Source of the DNA: Thiorhodovibrio litoralis
GTDB lineage: Bacteria; Pseudomonadota; Gammaproteobacteria; Chromatiales; Chromatiaceae
Direction of reading: 5' to 3'
DNA length: 64,000 nt
NCBI RefSeq assembly: GCF_033954455.1
Contig: NZ_CP121473.1
Span: 1,846,501 to 1,910,500 of the forward strand
The number at the start of each line of letters is the position of its first letter. Positions within the stretch are counted from its first letter, which is position 1. Below, one piece after another: positions 30,756 to 39,334 of this stretch. The position numbers were made by a program, and so were the translations under genes. The notes beneath the pieces were generated by a model. The model saw only the letters and a program-made list of their open reading frames with translations. It searched no databases and was not told the origin of the DNA.

Positions 30756-32096
30756 CTATCGCGCCACCTGGCGATAGCGCCAGACCGCCTGGCCGAGCAG
30801 CCCCAACAGCCCAAACTGGGCCAGCGCGAGCAGCACGGCGGCCATGCGGGTAAGGAAAACGGCAACGGCGGGCGCAACACTGAGGGTCAAGCCGGCGCCG
30901 AGCAGCAAGGCCAGTGCCGCGAACTGTCCGCCGGCCTGCATGCGCGCCAGCCGCTCCGGCAGCAGCCGGTGCATGTGCGGCACGCGGATGTCCAGCCGCC
31001 CGAGGCTGATCTGGCGCGACTGCAAATGAAACCAGGACAGAAAGGGCAGGATCTTCACCAGCATGCCGCTCGGCAGTCCGATGCCCACCCCGGCCAGCAG
31101 CCACAACCCAGTCCAAGATGTCGGTGCCTTCAGCCACCAAGCCAGCACCGCGATCAGCAGGGTCGCCAGCGCCATCCACCAGTGCCACAGGGTCGCATCT
31201 GGCCGTGGGCGCGCGCGTTGCGACAACCGCCACAGGGTGAAGAGCGCGAAGAGCGCAAAGCTGCCGGCCAGCGCCCCCTCGATCAGCGGCGGGCGCGCCC
31301 AGGGCCCGGCCAGACACAGCAGCACGAACAGCGCCGGAACCCCCCAACGCACCAGGCGACGCGGATAGGCCGGGGCGACATAAAACAGCGGCACCACCGC
31401 CAAGCTGACGGTCAGGATGAGGAGCCCGACCCAGCCGATCAGTCCCCAGCGGGCATGCCAGTCCACCCACGTCAGGCGCTGGGGCAGTGGTAGCCAGCCG
31501 AGTACGGCCAGAGTCAATACCAGCCCCAGAACGACGGTCATCAGTAGCGCGAGCAGCGGCCAGACGAAGGGCTGACCTGGAACGAGAAGTGAGTGGAGAC
31601 GAGTGAGGAGTGAGCGAAGATCGAGGAGGCTCTGGTGTCGCGTGACTCTCTTCTCACTCCTCTCCACTCTTTTCCTCCCCAAGGCCACAAGCGCGCTTAG
31701 GGCCAGCAGGCCGAAGCCGAGCGCGGCACTGAGCGCCCCCAGACCCAGCGCCAACGATTGGTGATACAAGAAGCCCAGCGCCAAGCACACAGCTCCCAGG
31801 GTCAGCAGTCCATGCACGGCTGTGCCCAAGGGACGCACTGCCGGCACCGGCGCGCCGGCCACCACCGGGAGCATCTGCAACAGTGCCCCGGCCATCACCT
31901 GGCCAAGAAAACCGACCGTGAGCAGATGGGTCGCGGCCAGAGCGGCCGGACTCCAGCGCGTAGCCAGGATGGCTTCGGTCTGGTCAAACAACAGCAGGGC
32001 AGAGGCGATGGCGAACAGGGGCGCGGTGAGAAAGAACCGCAGCGGCAGATCAATCGGCGGCGCTTGCTCCAGGCTGAGACCAGCGGTGGCGATCAC
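30756..32096 (-). CDS. Polytopic membrane protein of the nitrogen-oxide island (NnrS/heme-copper-oxidase-like)
   Basis: 446 residues with about twelve hydrophobic segments. Histidines sit within or at the ends of helices (ATHLLTVGFLGQVMAGALLQMLPVVAG, WHARWGLIGWVGLLILTVS, WFHLQSRQI, VPHMHRLLPE), as in heme- or copper-binding membrane proteins; the HLLTVGF and G-LLQMLP motifs resemble hypothetical permeases linked to denitrification. Its start overlaps the DUF2249 stop by 4 nt (32093-32096), so it is translated with DUF2249 and the hemerythrin gene. Function inferred only from this company: nitric oxide handling or sensing. Confidence 0.6.
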   Translation of the reverse strand: MIATAGLSLEQAPPIDLPLRFFLTAPLFAIASALLLFDQTEAILATRWSPAALAATHLLTVGFLGQVMAGALLQMLPVVAGAPVPAVRPLGTAVHGLLTLGAVCLALGFLYHQSLALGLGALSAALGFGLLALSALVALGRKRVERSEKRVTRHQSLLDLRSLLTRLHSLLVPGQPFVWPLLALLMTVVLGLVLTLAVLGWLPLPQRLTWVDWHARWGLIGWVGLLILTVSLAVVPLFYVAPAYPRRLVRWGVPALFVLLCLAGPWARPPLIEGALAGSFALFALFTLWRLSQRARPRPDATLWHWWMALATLLIAVLAWWLKAPTSWTGLWLLAGVGIGLPSGMLVKILPFLSWFHLQSRQISLGRLDIRVPHMHRLLPERLARMQAGGQFAALALLLGAGLTLSVAPAVAVFLTRMAAVLLALAQFGLLGLLGQAVWRYRQVAR

Positions 32097-32494
32097 AGCA
32101 GCGGCCTTGCCAGCGGATCCGCCGTCGCCGGGTCGGCTTCGATCAGAATCTGCCAGGCGTCGTCCGCGCCCTGTGCCTCCCAGCGATAACCGAGCCGCTT
32201 GAGAATGTCATAGAGCGGGTAGGGCTGACGGCGATGATGCAGCACCAGTTGCTCGCCGGGAGCCAGGGTTGCGAGCGCGTCCAAGGTCTGCTCCAGCGGC
32301 TCGGGCGGCGGCAGCGTCGAGACATCGAGGTGGCGCGGTTTGAGTTGAGCGTGCTGATGGGTGAGTGGTGAGTGCCGAGGGGCGAGTGGTGTGTGAAGAG
32401 CGGAGTCGTCGGGCGTTGGCGTGATACTTTCCTCACATTTTATTCGCTGCTTTTCTTTTCCCCGGCGATTCATCGCCTTTGCTCCATCGTTCAA
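32093..32494 (-). CDS. DUF2249-domain protein
   Basis: 133 residues. The C-terminal ~75 residues form the DUF2249 domain: LDVSTLPPPEPLEQTLDALATLAPGEQLVLHHRRQPYPLYDILKRLGYRWEA and a final strand. The first 50 residues are low-complexity and His/Pro-rich (HTPLAPRHSPLTHQHAQ); the true start could be internal. DUF2249 resembles the TusA/SirA fold and is frequently encoded beside hemerythrin and denitrification genes, as here. Overlaps the membrane-protein gene downstream and follows hemerythrin by only 4 bp. Confidence 0.8.
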   Translation of the reverse strand: MNDGAKAMNRRGKEKQRIKCEESITPTPDDSALHTPLAPRHSPLTHQHAQLKPRHLDVSTLPPPEPLEQTLDALATLAPGEQLVLHHRRQPYPLYDILKRLGYRWEAQGADDAWQILIEADPATADPLARPLL

Positions 32495-32498
32495 TCCC

Positions 32499-32930
32499 TC
32501 AGGCCAGGGAGGCCAACAGGCGTTCGGCCTGGTCGGCCAGGTCGCGGTCGGCGGCGGGATAGAGCACTCCTTCTTCTTTGATGTTGTGCTGCTGCAACAC
32601 CATGTGCAGGGTGCTGATCACACCCAGGCTTTCGTCGCCGTCCTGTGCGTCCACGGCGGCACGCAGATCGCCCATTAGTTGGCGGATGAGCTGGTGCTCC
32701 TGGCGCATCACCGCCGTCGGCCCGGTGGCGCCCGGCATGACCTCTTCGAGCGGCGGAAAAAGCATGTCCTCCTCGAACTGAAAGTGGCGGTCGGTGGCGT
32801 TGCAAAAGGCCTCCACCGCGCTGGCCGCCAGCGTCCAGTCCGCCGACTGCGCGGCGGTCTCGACCTGGACAAAGAGTTGATCGCAGCGGCGATGGTCGGC
32901 GGTCAGAGTGGTGACGAAGGGCTGGGACAT
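32499..32930 (-). CDS. Hemerythrin-like HHE-domain protein
   Basis: 143 residues from ATG 32930 (MSQPFVTTLTADHRRCDQLF). The open frame extends upstream to 32993, but the family normally starts close to the first helix. The iron-binding residues of an HHE cation-binding four-helix bundle are visible: DHRRCD, DRHFQFEEDMLFP, MRQEHQLIRQL and HMVLQQHNIKEEGVLYP. Such proteins bind a di-iron centre and respond to oxygen or nitric oxide (compare YtfE/ScdA and DnrN). First gene of the hemerythrin-DUF2249-membrane protein unit; an FNR/DNR-type box lies about 140 bp upstream. Confidence 0.85.
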   Translation of the reverse strand: MSQPFVTTLTADHRRCDQLFVQVETAAQSADWTLAASAVEAFCNATDRHFQFEEDMLFPPLEEVMPGATGPTAVMRQEHQLIRQLMGDLRAAVDAQDGDESLGVISTLHMVLQQHNIKEEGVLYPAADRDLADQAERLLASLA

Positions 32931-33063
32931 GGCGAAGGTGGAACCTGTGCGTTTGGCAAGATGAGGGGCTGCGGAGGCGCGGGGAGATGGCATGCGGGAT
33001 GCGCCGATCCGCCGCTGACTTTGTCGACAGAGGTTAGTGTTTCACCCGAGCTCACTGATGCCC

Positions 33064-33077
33064 TTGACCAAGGTCAA
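33064..33077. promoter_or_regulatory. FNR/DNR-type box upstream of the hemerythrin operon
   Basis: TTGAC-CAAG-GTCAA, a perfect inverted repeat matching the TTGAY-N4-RTCAA pattern bound by Dnr/FNR-like regulators. Centre about 140 bp before ATG 32930. The matching regulator type is encoded at 39335-40081. Confidence 0.65.
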
Positions 33078-33197
33078 GAGTGCGAAATCCCTCGATTGGA
33101 TTTCGATGTCGTGCCGCGGCTGCGAGACATCTGCTGTCGCAAGACACCAGCCAGGAAAGTCCCGACCTGGGCGGTGGTGCTGGGGGGCTGGAATGAC

Positions 33198-33677
33198 TCA
33201 GGGATGATGCGCCGAAGCACGCTGCTCGATTTGCCCGAGCAGCGCGTCGATGTCGGCGCTCTGGCTGGGGTTCAAGCGTCGGGCTTCGGTGAGAGCCGCC
33301 TTGGCAGGGCCGGTCTGTTTGAGATGGACATAGGCCATGCCCAGGCCGATGAAGGCGCTGGCATTCTGGCTGTCGGTGCTAATGGCCTGTTGAAATTGAC
33401 CGACGGCGCCGCTGTAGTCCTGGCTGAGCAGATAGGCGCCGCCGAGACGGGTGTGGGCGAGACTCGAGCCGGGGTCGGTCGTGATCGCGCCCTTCAGCGT
33501 GGCGATGGCTGCATCGGTCTCGCCGCGCTGGAGCTGTGCTTGGGCTTGTTCGATCATTGTGGCGACACTGTCGGTGTCAGCCGTGGAGGCTGGGGCGGCT
33601 GTGTCTGGCTGCGCGGCAGGGGCCAGGCTCAGCGTGAGCAGACTGCCTAAGGTGATCAGGCGCAGTGCGGTGTACAT
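33198..33677 (-). CDS. Periplasmic TPR protein
   Basis: 159 residues with a signal peptide (MYTALRLITLGSLLTLSLAPAAQ). After a short acidic, Ala-rich linker come three tetratricopeptide units: ATMIEQAQAQLQRGETDAAIATLKGAITTDPG, LAHTRLGGAYLLSQDYSGAVGQFQQAISTD and SAFIGLGMAYVHLKQTGPAKAALTEA. It follows the octaheme cytochrome gene on the same strand, with a REP-like palindrome in the 106-bp gap, and may act as a scaffold or assembly factor for it (inference). Confidence 0.7.
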   Translation of the reverse strand: MYTALRLITLGSLLTLSLAPAAQPDTAAPASTADTDSVATMIEQAQAQLQRGETDAAIATLKGAITTDPGSSLAHTRLGGAYLLSQDYSGAVGQFQQAISTDSQNASAFIGLGMAYVHLKQTGPAKAALTEARRLNPSQSADIDALLGQIEQRASAHHP

Positions 33678-33708
33678 GGTAGCTTCCTGCGGAAAAGGGG
33701 TTTATGGC

Positions 33709-33759
33709 GGTGGGAGCGGTTTTAGCCGCGAGAGGTCGCGGCTGAAGCCCGCTCCCACC
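33709..33759. repeat. REP-like palindrome
   Basis: Outer arms GGTGGGAGCGG and its near complement CGCTCCCACC enclose TTTTAGCCGCGA and TCGCGGCTGAAG. The GTGGGAGCGG...CAGCCGCGA type is common as an extragenic repeat in gammaproteobacteria. Lies between the HAO-like and TPR genes and could stabilise the upstream mRNA. Confidence 0.7.
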
Positions 33760-33783
33760 CTATCGGTTGGCACCAGTGGCGGG

Positions 33784-35313
33784 CTATTTCAGCGCCCCCT
33801 TGCCGTAACGTGCCTCAAAGCCCTTGCGCACGGTCTCGATCTGATCCTTGCTCATGCCGTTGAAGTACCAGTCGTGCCCTTCGATCGGCTTGAAGTGCTC
33901 CTCAAGCAGCGTGACGGCGTACTCGTCATTGCCGTCTTTCTTGATCACCACTTCCTTCAGCTCGGGAATCCATTTGAAATAGGTGTGCTGGGCGACCTCG
34001 TACATACCGTGCCACCAAGTGTAGTCGGGACCGCTCATTGATGCGCCATGGCGGGCACGACGGCCTTCGTGGTGCCAAATCTCCCACCACGTCCATTCGA
34101 TCTTCTCATCGAAGGGCGCCGGGGTGATGTAGCCCTTCTCCTTCAAGTCGGCCATCACGGCCGCGATCGGCTTGGCGAACTTGTCGTTGTAGAGATGGAC
34201 GACGTTATCGAACTGTTCATAATGGCCGTCGATCACGCTCGTCTCGTGGCAGGCATAGCAGATGTCTTCCATCTTGCTGCGGCGATCTTCCCAGGTCAGC
34301 ACCTCGACCACGGTCGAACCCTTGGCCTCATCGCCGACGGCGGGGATCGGTTGGCCCTCGGGTACATCGAATTCCTCGCCGTTGTCGAGCTTGACCAGAT
34401 TGATCTTGGTCGAGATCGGCGGGCGCAGTGTCCAGGAGATGCGCTCGCCGACGTTGTGAGTACTTGCCTCATTTGGTGCTGCGCTCATGTGACAACTGGC
34501 ACAGGTGGGCGCGGCGCTATAGTCGATGCCAGCGACCCATTTGTCCGACTCCAAATTCATTTCATCGACCTTGGCGCGGTAGATGATGCCGTGCTTGGAT
34601 TCGTTGTAGACCTCAATCTGCGGATGGTCCGGACCGACGTGACATTTACCGCAGGTATCGGGCGTGCGCGCCTGGGCCTTACTGAAACGATGGCGTCCGT
34701 GACAGGCGGTACAGGAACCAAGACTGCCATCGGGATTGATTCGCCCGATGCCGGTATTGGGCCAACTCCCGGGCTTCGGCCGTCCCTTATCCTTGCGTTT
34801 GCCTTCGGTGATGAACTCCAACTCCGAGCCATGGCATTGCTTGCAGCCAGCATTCACCGCCGCAGGTCCACCGACCACTTCACCAAGCAGATTGTCGAGC
34901 GAGCCGAGAATCTGACCCGCCTTGGCGTGGTGCGAACCGTCCATTTCCTCGAACTCTTTTTGGTGGCATTTGGCGCAATCCTTGGGCGTGACCACGATGG
35001 AGACATAGGTTTCTTCATGACGCCAGGCATCGATATCGTCCTCTTTGGCCTCATGACAATCCAGGCAGGTCACCCCATTTTGGCCGTGTTGGCTGTGATT
35101 CCACTCCCAATACAAACCGGGGTTCTCGGTCATGTGGCAGTCGATACATTTCTGACCCCTGGGGTCACCCCAGTCGACGCCGGGCTGACCGGCGGGCCGC
35201 ACGGCAAGGGCGTGGATGCTAAACAGCAGGATGGCGGCGCCGAACAGCCAGGCGTTCAGGCGACTCATCCTGCGCGGGCCATGGGTACTTGGCCCATAAG
35301 GTATTTTCAACAT
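33784..35313 (-). CDS. Octaheme hydroxylamine oxidoreductase-like cytochrome c
   Basis: 509 residues. A signal peptide (NAWLFGAAILLFSIHALA) follows a 15-residue leader; ATG 35268 (MSRLNAWLF) is an alternative start. Exactly eight CXXCH heme sites are present: CIDCH, CLDCH, CAKCH, CKQCH, CTACH, CGKCH, CASCH and CYACH, in the spacing of the HAO family, followed by the family region GRRARHGASMSGPDYTWWHGMYEVAQHTYFKW. HAO proper oxidises hydroxylamine; HAO-like enzymes of non-nitrifiers can reduce nitrite or hydroxylamine. The difference rests on the Tyr cross-link to the catalytic heme, which I cannot settle by eye. The periplasmic site and the Hcp/NnrS/hemerythrin neighbours point to nitrogen-oxide turnover. 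Confidence 0.88.
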   Translation of the reverse strand: MLKIPYGPSTHGPRRMSRLNAWLFGAAILLFSIHALAVRPAGQPGVDWGDPRGQKCIDCHMTENPGLYWEWNHSQHGQNGVTCLDCHEAKEDDIDAWRHEETYVSIVVTPKDCAKCHQKEFEEMDGSHHAKAGQILGSLDNLLGEVVGGPAAVNAGCKQCHGSELEFITEGKRKDKGRPKPGSWPNTGIGRINPDGSLGSCTACHGRHRFSKAQARTPDTCGKCHVGPDHPQIEVYNESKHGIIYRAKVDEMNLESDKWVAGIDYSAAPTCASCHMSAAPNEASTHNVGERISWTLRPPISTKINLVKLDNGEEFDVPEGQPIPAVGDEAKGSTVVEVLTWEDRRSKMEDICYACHETSVIDGHYEQFDNVVHLYNDKFAKPIAAVMADLKEKGYITPAPFDEKIEWTWWEIWHHEGRRARHGASMSGPDYTWWHGMYEVAQHTYFKWIPELKEVVIKKDGNDEYAVTLLEEHFKPIEGHDWYFNGMSKDQIETVRKGFEARYGKGALK

Positions 35314-35551
35314 GGTGCACTCCTCAATCGTTTTTCTTTAGGGATCATTCTGCTTTGGCGCTCACGGGAAAGGGCGCGCATCCGGCAATGGCGATGGGAC
35401 GGCGCACCCCGAGTCGGGACTTTGCACCAGAAGGGCGCGGCGAATCTTGATTTACCTCATGAATGCGCGGCGAAGGGAGTGCGAGAATGGCAGGAATTGA
35501 TCTATCGCAATTGACTCCCTCTGAATCACTCACAGGCTGGTCTTCACGCTC

Positions 35552-36088
35552 ATGGGTACCATCCCCGTACTGAGTTCAATGCTGGTCGCGGCACTGCTGA
35601 TGCAGGCCTGCGGCCGGGACACGAACGCGCTTGAAACGCGCCTGGTGGCCCTGGAGGCGCGTCTTGAGCGCCTGGCCATCGAAGTCGAGGCACTGCGAGA
35701 GCCGCCTTCGTCAGCGCCGAACACGCCAGCGGCAACCGCACCCGCAGTGGCCGGCGGCAGGGAGGAAACGGTTGCCTGGCGTTTTGGCCCCAATCTCGAT
35801 GGCGATCCGCTGCGTGTTGCCGCCGAGACCCTGGATCGCGCCCGTGATCGCGTCGAGCTGCTGCTCGAGATCAAGGCACCGCTGGGCGCTGCCGATGCCT
35901 GGCCACGACAGCCGGGCCAGCCGACTCCGCTGGTGGTGATCGCCAAGGACAACGGCGGCGCGGTGATCGCCGAGACGCCAATGACGTTGTTGCGCGGATC
36001 GCGTCTGGAGCCTGGCGCCTATCTGCACCTTGGTGCGCAACTGCCCGCGCAGGCAGGCACCCGGGTCAATCTGATCGAAGTGCGCTGA
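35552..36088 (+). CDS. Putative lipoprotein with N-terminal coiled coil
   Basis: 178 residues. The N-terminus MGTIPVLSSMLVAALLMQACGRD fits a lipoprotein signal with the lipid-bearing Cys at about position 20 (LMQAC is an imperfect lipobox). NALETRLVALEARLERLAIEVEALRE is a heptad coiled coil, then a Pro/Ala linker and a small beta-rich domain (VELLLEIKAPLG; TPLVVIAKDNGGAVIAETPM; TRVNLIEVR). Family not recognised. It converges on nnrS, with only 6 bp between them, and is divergent from the octaheme cytochrome. Confidence 0.6.
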   Translation: MGTIPVLSSMLVAALLMQACGRDTNALETRLVALEARLERLAIEVEALREPPSSAPNTPAATAPAVAGGREETVAWRFGPNLDGDPLRVAAETLDRARDRVELLLEIKAPLGAADAWPRQPGQPTPLVVIAKDNGGAVIAETPMTLLRGSRLEPGAYLHLGAQLPAQAGTRVNLIEVR

Positions 36089-36094
36089 GCGGCT

Positions 36095-37258
36095 TCAAAG
36101 AGTCCGACCATCCATCCTTGGCGCCAGCAGCATCGGGCCGATGACCAGCAGGAAGGTGGCAAAGGCGCCGCTCCACAGCAAGCCCGAGAGCAGCATCCAG
36201 GTGCTGTAATGTGCAGGCCAGAGTAGCGGGAATGCGACCCGAATCAGCGCGGCGAGATTGATGGCGACGAAGGCTCCGATCATCGAGGCTGGCGCGACCA
36301 TCGCCCGCCCGGTGTGCCCGAGTGTCACCCGAACCATCATTCCGAAGGTGAAAACCCCGACAGCGCCGGCAGTCAGCGCGTGCAGCGCGATCTGGGGCGC
36401 AAGCCATCCAAGTGCCGCGCCGGCCGTCAGCAGCAAGCCGCCGATCAGCCACAGCGCGCCTGCGTACAAGACCGCCAGGATAGGAATTTGCCACACGCGC
36501 CGGTCATGCCAAGCGCCGACACGCAGGGTCAGGATCAGCGCCAGGACCGACGCGGCGCTGGCGTTCAGCCAGGGCCAGGGACTGAGCAGATCGGCGACCA
36601 GCCAGAGGCCAGCGGCCACAAAGCTTAGCACCTCGAGCACGATCCAGGAGCGCGGCTGTGCCTGCGGGATGGCGGCCTGAGTGAAGAAAGGCAGCACCCG
36701 ACCGGAGACAATCAGCAGCGTGATCAGCACCAGATTCAACAGTAGACGCTCGGCATCGAGCGACCCTCCGGGCAGCACGCCGGCCGCGTGCAGATGGCTC
36801 CAAGCAACGGCCACGGCCATGCCCGCCAGCAGGAGCAGAAAAACGCGATTGACCGGATTCGGCCCCTTCCACAGTGGCTGGCGCAACGACCACGCCAAAG
36901 CCAGCGGAAAGGCCGCCGCGAGCAGCCCCGCGATCCAGGCCGGCCCTGGCAACCATGGCAAGAGTCGCCCCAGCAACCACAGGAGCACCAAGCCGGCCAG
37001 CTCGGCGCCCGCCGCCGTTGGCTGCCCGGTCCAGTTGCGCACGGCGGTCAGCAGGAAACCGGCGATGACCGCCAGCGCATAGCCCTGAAGCATTTCCTGA
37101 GCATGCCAGGCGCTGCCGGGAAAGCGCGAATTGATCGGCACCAGCCCCTGCAGCATGGCCAACCAAACCAGCAGCGACAGGCAACCACTGGCACCGGCGA
37201 CCAGAAAAAACGGTCGGAAACCGAGCACCAGGAACGGGGTTTTCTCGAACGGCGTCAA
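36095..37258 (-). CDS. nnrS: NnrS-family membrane protein
   Basis: 387 residues, about twelve membrane helices. NnrS hallmarks: FLVLGFRPFFLVAGASGCLSLLVWL, NSRFPGSAWHAQEMLQGYALAVIAGFLLTAVRNWTG, and the second-half GRVLPFFTQAAIP and HALTAGAVGVFTFGMMVRVTLGHTGR. NnrS is a heme- and copper-containing inner-membrane protein that protects against nitrosative stress by limiting iron-nitrosyl complexes. The start codon is TTG 37258, overlapping the fccB stop (TTGA), which implies coupled translation from the fccA-fccB message. Confidence 0.93.
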   Translation of the reverse strand: MTPFEKTPFLVLGFRPFFLVAGASGCLSLLVWLAMLQGLVPINSRFPGSAWHAQEMLQGYALAVIAGFLLTAVRNWTGQPTAAGAELAGLVLLWLLGRLLPWLPGPAWIAGLLAAAFPLALAWSLRQPLWKGPNPVNRVFLLLLAGMAVAVAWSHLHAAGVLPGGSLDAERLLLNLVLITLLIVSGRVLPFFTQAAIPQAQPRSWIVLEVLSFVAAGLWLVADLLSPWPWLNASAASVLALILTLRVGAWHDRRVWQIPILAVLYAGALWLIGGLLLTAGAALGWLAPQIALHALTAGAVGVFTFGMMVRVTLGHTGRAMVAPASMIGAFVAINLAALIRVAFPLLWPAHYSTWMLLSGLLWSGAFATFLLVIGPMLLAPRMDGRTL

Positions 37259-38577
37259 GTGAACATATCCGCCGTGATGTTGCGATACCAGCCAAGCGCG
37301 AATTGCACCTCTATCGCTCGCGTGCGCGCGTCGGCATGGGGATCGGACAGGCCGCCGGCACCAGGCACCGAGACGATCTCGCCGTCCTTGAGTTCATAGA
37401 CACCGGCGACCGAGATGCCATGATCGGGCGCCAGAATGCTGTAGCAGGTGTTGACGTAAGAGGGCGCTGGGGCAGACTGACCATTGAGGGCGGCGACCAT
37501 CGCCATGGCGCACACTTTGGCCTGGGAGTTGGCGGCATAGCCGGATTTGGGCATGGCACCAGCGATCACCGCGTCGCCAATCACATGGATGTCGGGATGC
37601 TGTGTGGATGCAAAGGTCTGCTGATCGACTGGGCACCAGCCGCTGGCGTCGGTCAGCCCGTTGGCGACCGCCAGCTCGGCGGCGCGCTGCCGGGGGATGA
37701 GGTTGATCACGTCTGCCTGAAAGTCCTCGACCACCCCGGTCAGGGTCATGCTGTCGGCATCAATGGCCTCGATCTCGCCGCCAGCGGCGGCCGGAACCCA
37801 TTCGATCATGTCGCCGTAGTGTTCTTTCCAACCGGCCTGGAACAGCGCCTGCTTGGAGAAGGCGTCCTTGGCGTCAAAAATCATCACCTTGGATTTTGGC
37901 TTGTGATGGCGGAAATACAGCGCGATCTGCGCCGCCCGCTCATAGGGGCCAGGCGGGCAGCGGAAGGGATTTGGCGGGGCGACGATGGCGCACAGGCCGC
38001 CGTCGGACATGGCCTTGAGCTGCCGGCGCAGAAGCAGGGTCTGGGGGCCGGCTTTCCAGGCGTGCGGAATGCGGGTGTCGGCTAGCTCGGCGCTCATGCC
38101 GTCGATGGCGCCGAAGTCAAAGGACACGCCTGGCGCGAGGATGAGTTTATCGTACTGATAGATGGCACCGCCCTTGCCGATCACCGCGTGCTTGACCGGG
38201 TCGATCTCGACGATTTCATCGCCCATCACCGCGATGCCGCGCCGGCTCAGACCTCGGTAGTCGAAGGTGAGACTGTCGATATCGCGCTCGCCTGACAGCA
38301 CCTCGTTGCTGAGCGGGCAGGAAACATAGACCGGATTGCGCTCGATCAGGGTGACCCGCAAGTCCGGGTCGGCCATCTTGAGATACTTGGCGGCAATGGT
38401 GCCGCCATAGCCGCCACCGACCACCAGCACGCGCGCCTTGGGGGTGTCGGCGCGCACGATGGCGGGAACCCCGAGCAGGCCGGCGACGACGGTTGCTGCG
38501 GTCGCGCTTCCGACCGAGCCCAGGAACTGACGACGGGAAATCGGCATGGGTTGGGTGCTCATGTTTGGCTCGCTCAT
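37255..38577 (-). CDS. fccB: Flavocytochrome c sulfide dehydrogenase, flavoprotein subunit
   Basis: 440 residues from ATG 38577. The open frame continues upstream but overlaps fccA, and the 4-nt ATGA overlap with the fccA stop marks the start. A twin-arginine signal (SRRQFLGSVGSATAATVVAGLLGVPAIVRA) sends it to the periplasm. FAD domain: ARVLVVGGGYGGTIAAKYLK, VYVSCPLSNEVLSG with the active-site Cys, LILAPGVSFDF, IVAPPNPFRCPPGPYERAAQ and IHVIGDAVIAGAMPKSGYAANSQAK; the second redox Cys is in SYVNTCYS. It oxidises sulfide to sulfur and passes electrons to the cytochrome subunit. Its position in front of nnrS is unusual. Confidence 0.93.
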   Translation of the reverse strand: MSEPNMSTQPMPISRRQFLGSVGSATAATVVAGLLGVPAIVRADTPKARVLVVGGGYGGTIAAKYLKMADPDLRVTLIERNPVYVSCPLSNEVLSGERDIDSLTFDYRGLSRRGIAVMGDEIVEIDPVKHAVIGKGGAIYQYDKLILAPGVSFDFGAIDGMSAELADTRIPHAWKAGPQTLLLRRQLKAMSDGGLCAIVAPPNPFRCPPGPYERAAQIALYFRHHKPKSKVMIFDAKDAFSKQALFQAGWKEHYGDMIEWVPAAAGGEIEAIDADSMTLTGVVEDFQADVINLIPRQRAAELAVANGLTDASGWCPVDQQTFASTQHPDIHVIGDAVIAGAMPKSGYAANSQAKVCAMAMVAALNGQSAPAPSYVNTCYSILAPDHGISVAGVYELKDGEIVSVPGAGGLSDPHADARTRAIEVQFALGWYRNITADMFT

Positions 38578-39197
38578 TTCTGGCTCTCGTAGCAGTGGGC
38601 AAGGGCTTGGATCTCGGCATCCTCGAGCACATTCACGCGCTCGGCGCCCTGGCGCTTCTTGCAGCTTGGACCCTGCGCGCGGCAGGTTTCCAGGGCATGG
38701 GCGAGATAGGGTCCCCATTGTCCAGCGAGCCGCGGGGAGTGGGTATCCTGGCCGCGACCGCCATCGGCATGACAGGTCTCGCAGCGCTCCCGGTGGATCA
38801 GTTCCCCTTGGTAGGCGAGTTCGCCGTCGATGGTCCGCTCGGTCGAGACCCAGGGCCGAGCGGCGAAGAAGCTGGCGATGGCGGCGATTTCCTGGTCGCT
38901 GTAGCCGCGCATGATGCGGCCCATGATGGTCGAGGGGCGCAGATCGTCCCGGTAGTCCACGAGTGTCTTGACCAGGTAGCCTTTGTCCATGCCAGCGATG
39001 GTCGGCATCGCCTCGCCGGCACTGGCACCATCGGTGCCGTGGCAGCCGGCGCAGGTGTGCGAGAGCATGGCCGTCGAGCGCACGTCCCCGGCCTGGGCGC
39101 CACAGGCCAGGCCCGCGAACAGCAGCGCCGGGAGCCAGCGCCAGGGGCGACCCCGCCGTGATAGATAAGCAATGTCACCGCCCATCTCGTCCCGCAT
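38574..39197 (-). CDS. fccA: Diheme cytochrome c subunit of flavocytochrome c (FccA/SoxE-like)
   Basis: 207 residues with a signal peptide (WRWLPALLFAGLACGAQAG) and two CXXCH sites, CAGCH and CETCH, each in a class I cytochrome c domain (YLVKTLVDYRDDLRPSTIMGRIMRGYSDQEIAAIASFF; PRLAGQWGPYLAHALETC). It receives electrons from the FAD subunit during sulfide oxidation and hands them to soluble cytochromes. First gene of fccA-fccB-nnrS, all with 4-nt overlaps. An FNR/DNR-type box is centred about 72 bp upstream of the start. Confidence 0.9.
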   Translation of the reverse strand: MRDEMGGDIAYLSRRGRPWRWLPALLFAGLACGAQAGDVRSTAMLSHTCAGCHGTDGASAGEAMPTIAGMDKGYLVKTLVDYRDDLRPSTIMGRIMRGYSDQEIAAIASFFAARPWVSTERTIDGELAYQGELIHRERCETCHADGGRGQDTHSPRLAGQWGPYLAHALETCRAQGPSCKKRQGAERVNVLEDAEIQALAHCYESQK

Positions 39198-39262
39198 GAT
39201 GTTTCTCCAATTTGGTTCACACGCCTGTGGTGGAGTATCCGGGGACAGGCACCCGGTTGGTC

Positions 39263-39276
39263 TTGATCCACATCAA
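39263..39276. promoter_or_regulatory. FNR/DNR-type box upstream of fccA-fccB-nnrS
   Basis: TTGAT-CCAC-ATCAA, a perfect match to the consensus recognised by FNR and Dnr proteins. Centre about 72 bp before the fccA start and 59 bp beyond the 3' end of the Crp/Fnr gene. Confidence 0.8.
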
Positions 39277-39334
39277 GTTTGACAATTCATCCGGACTTGA
39301 ATTGACAAAACTCAAAGACATCCTGGACGGTGGC

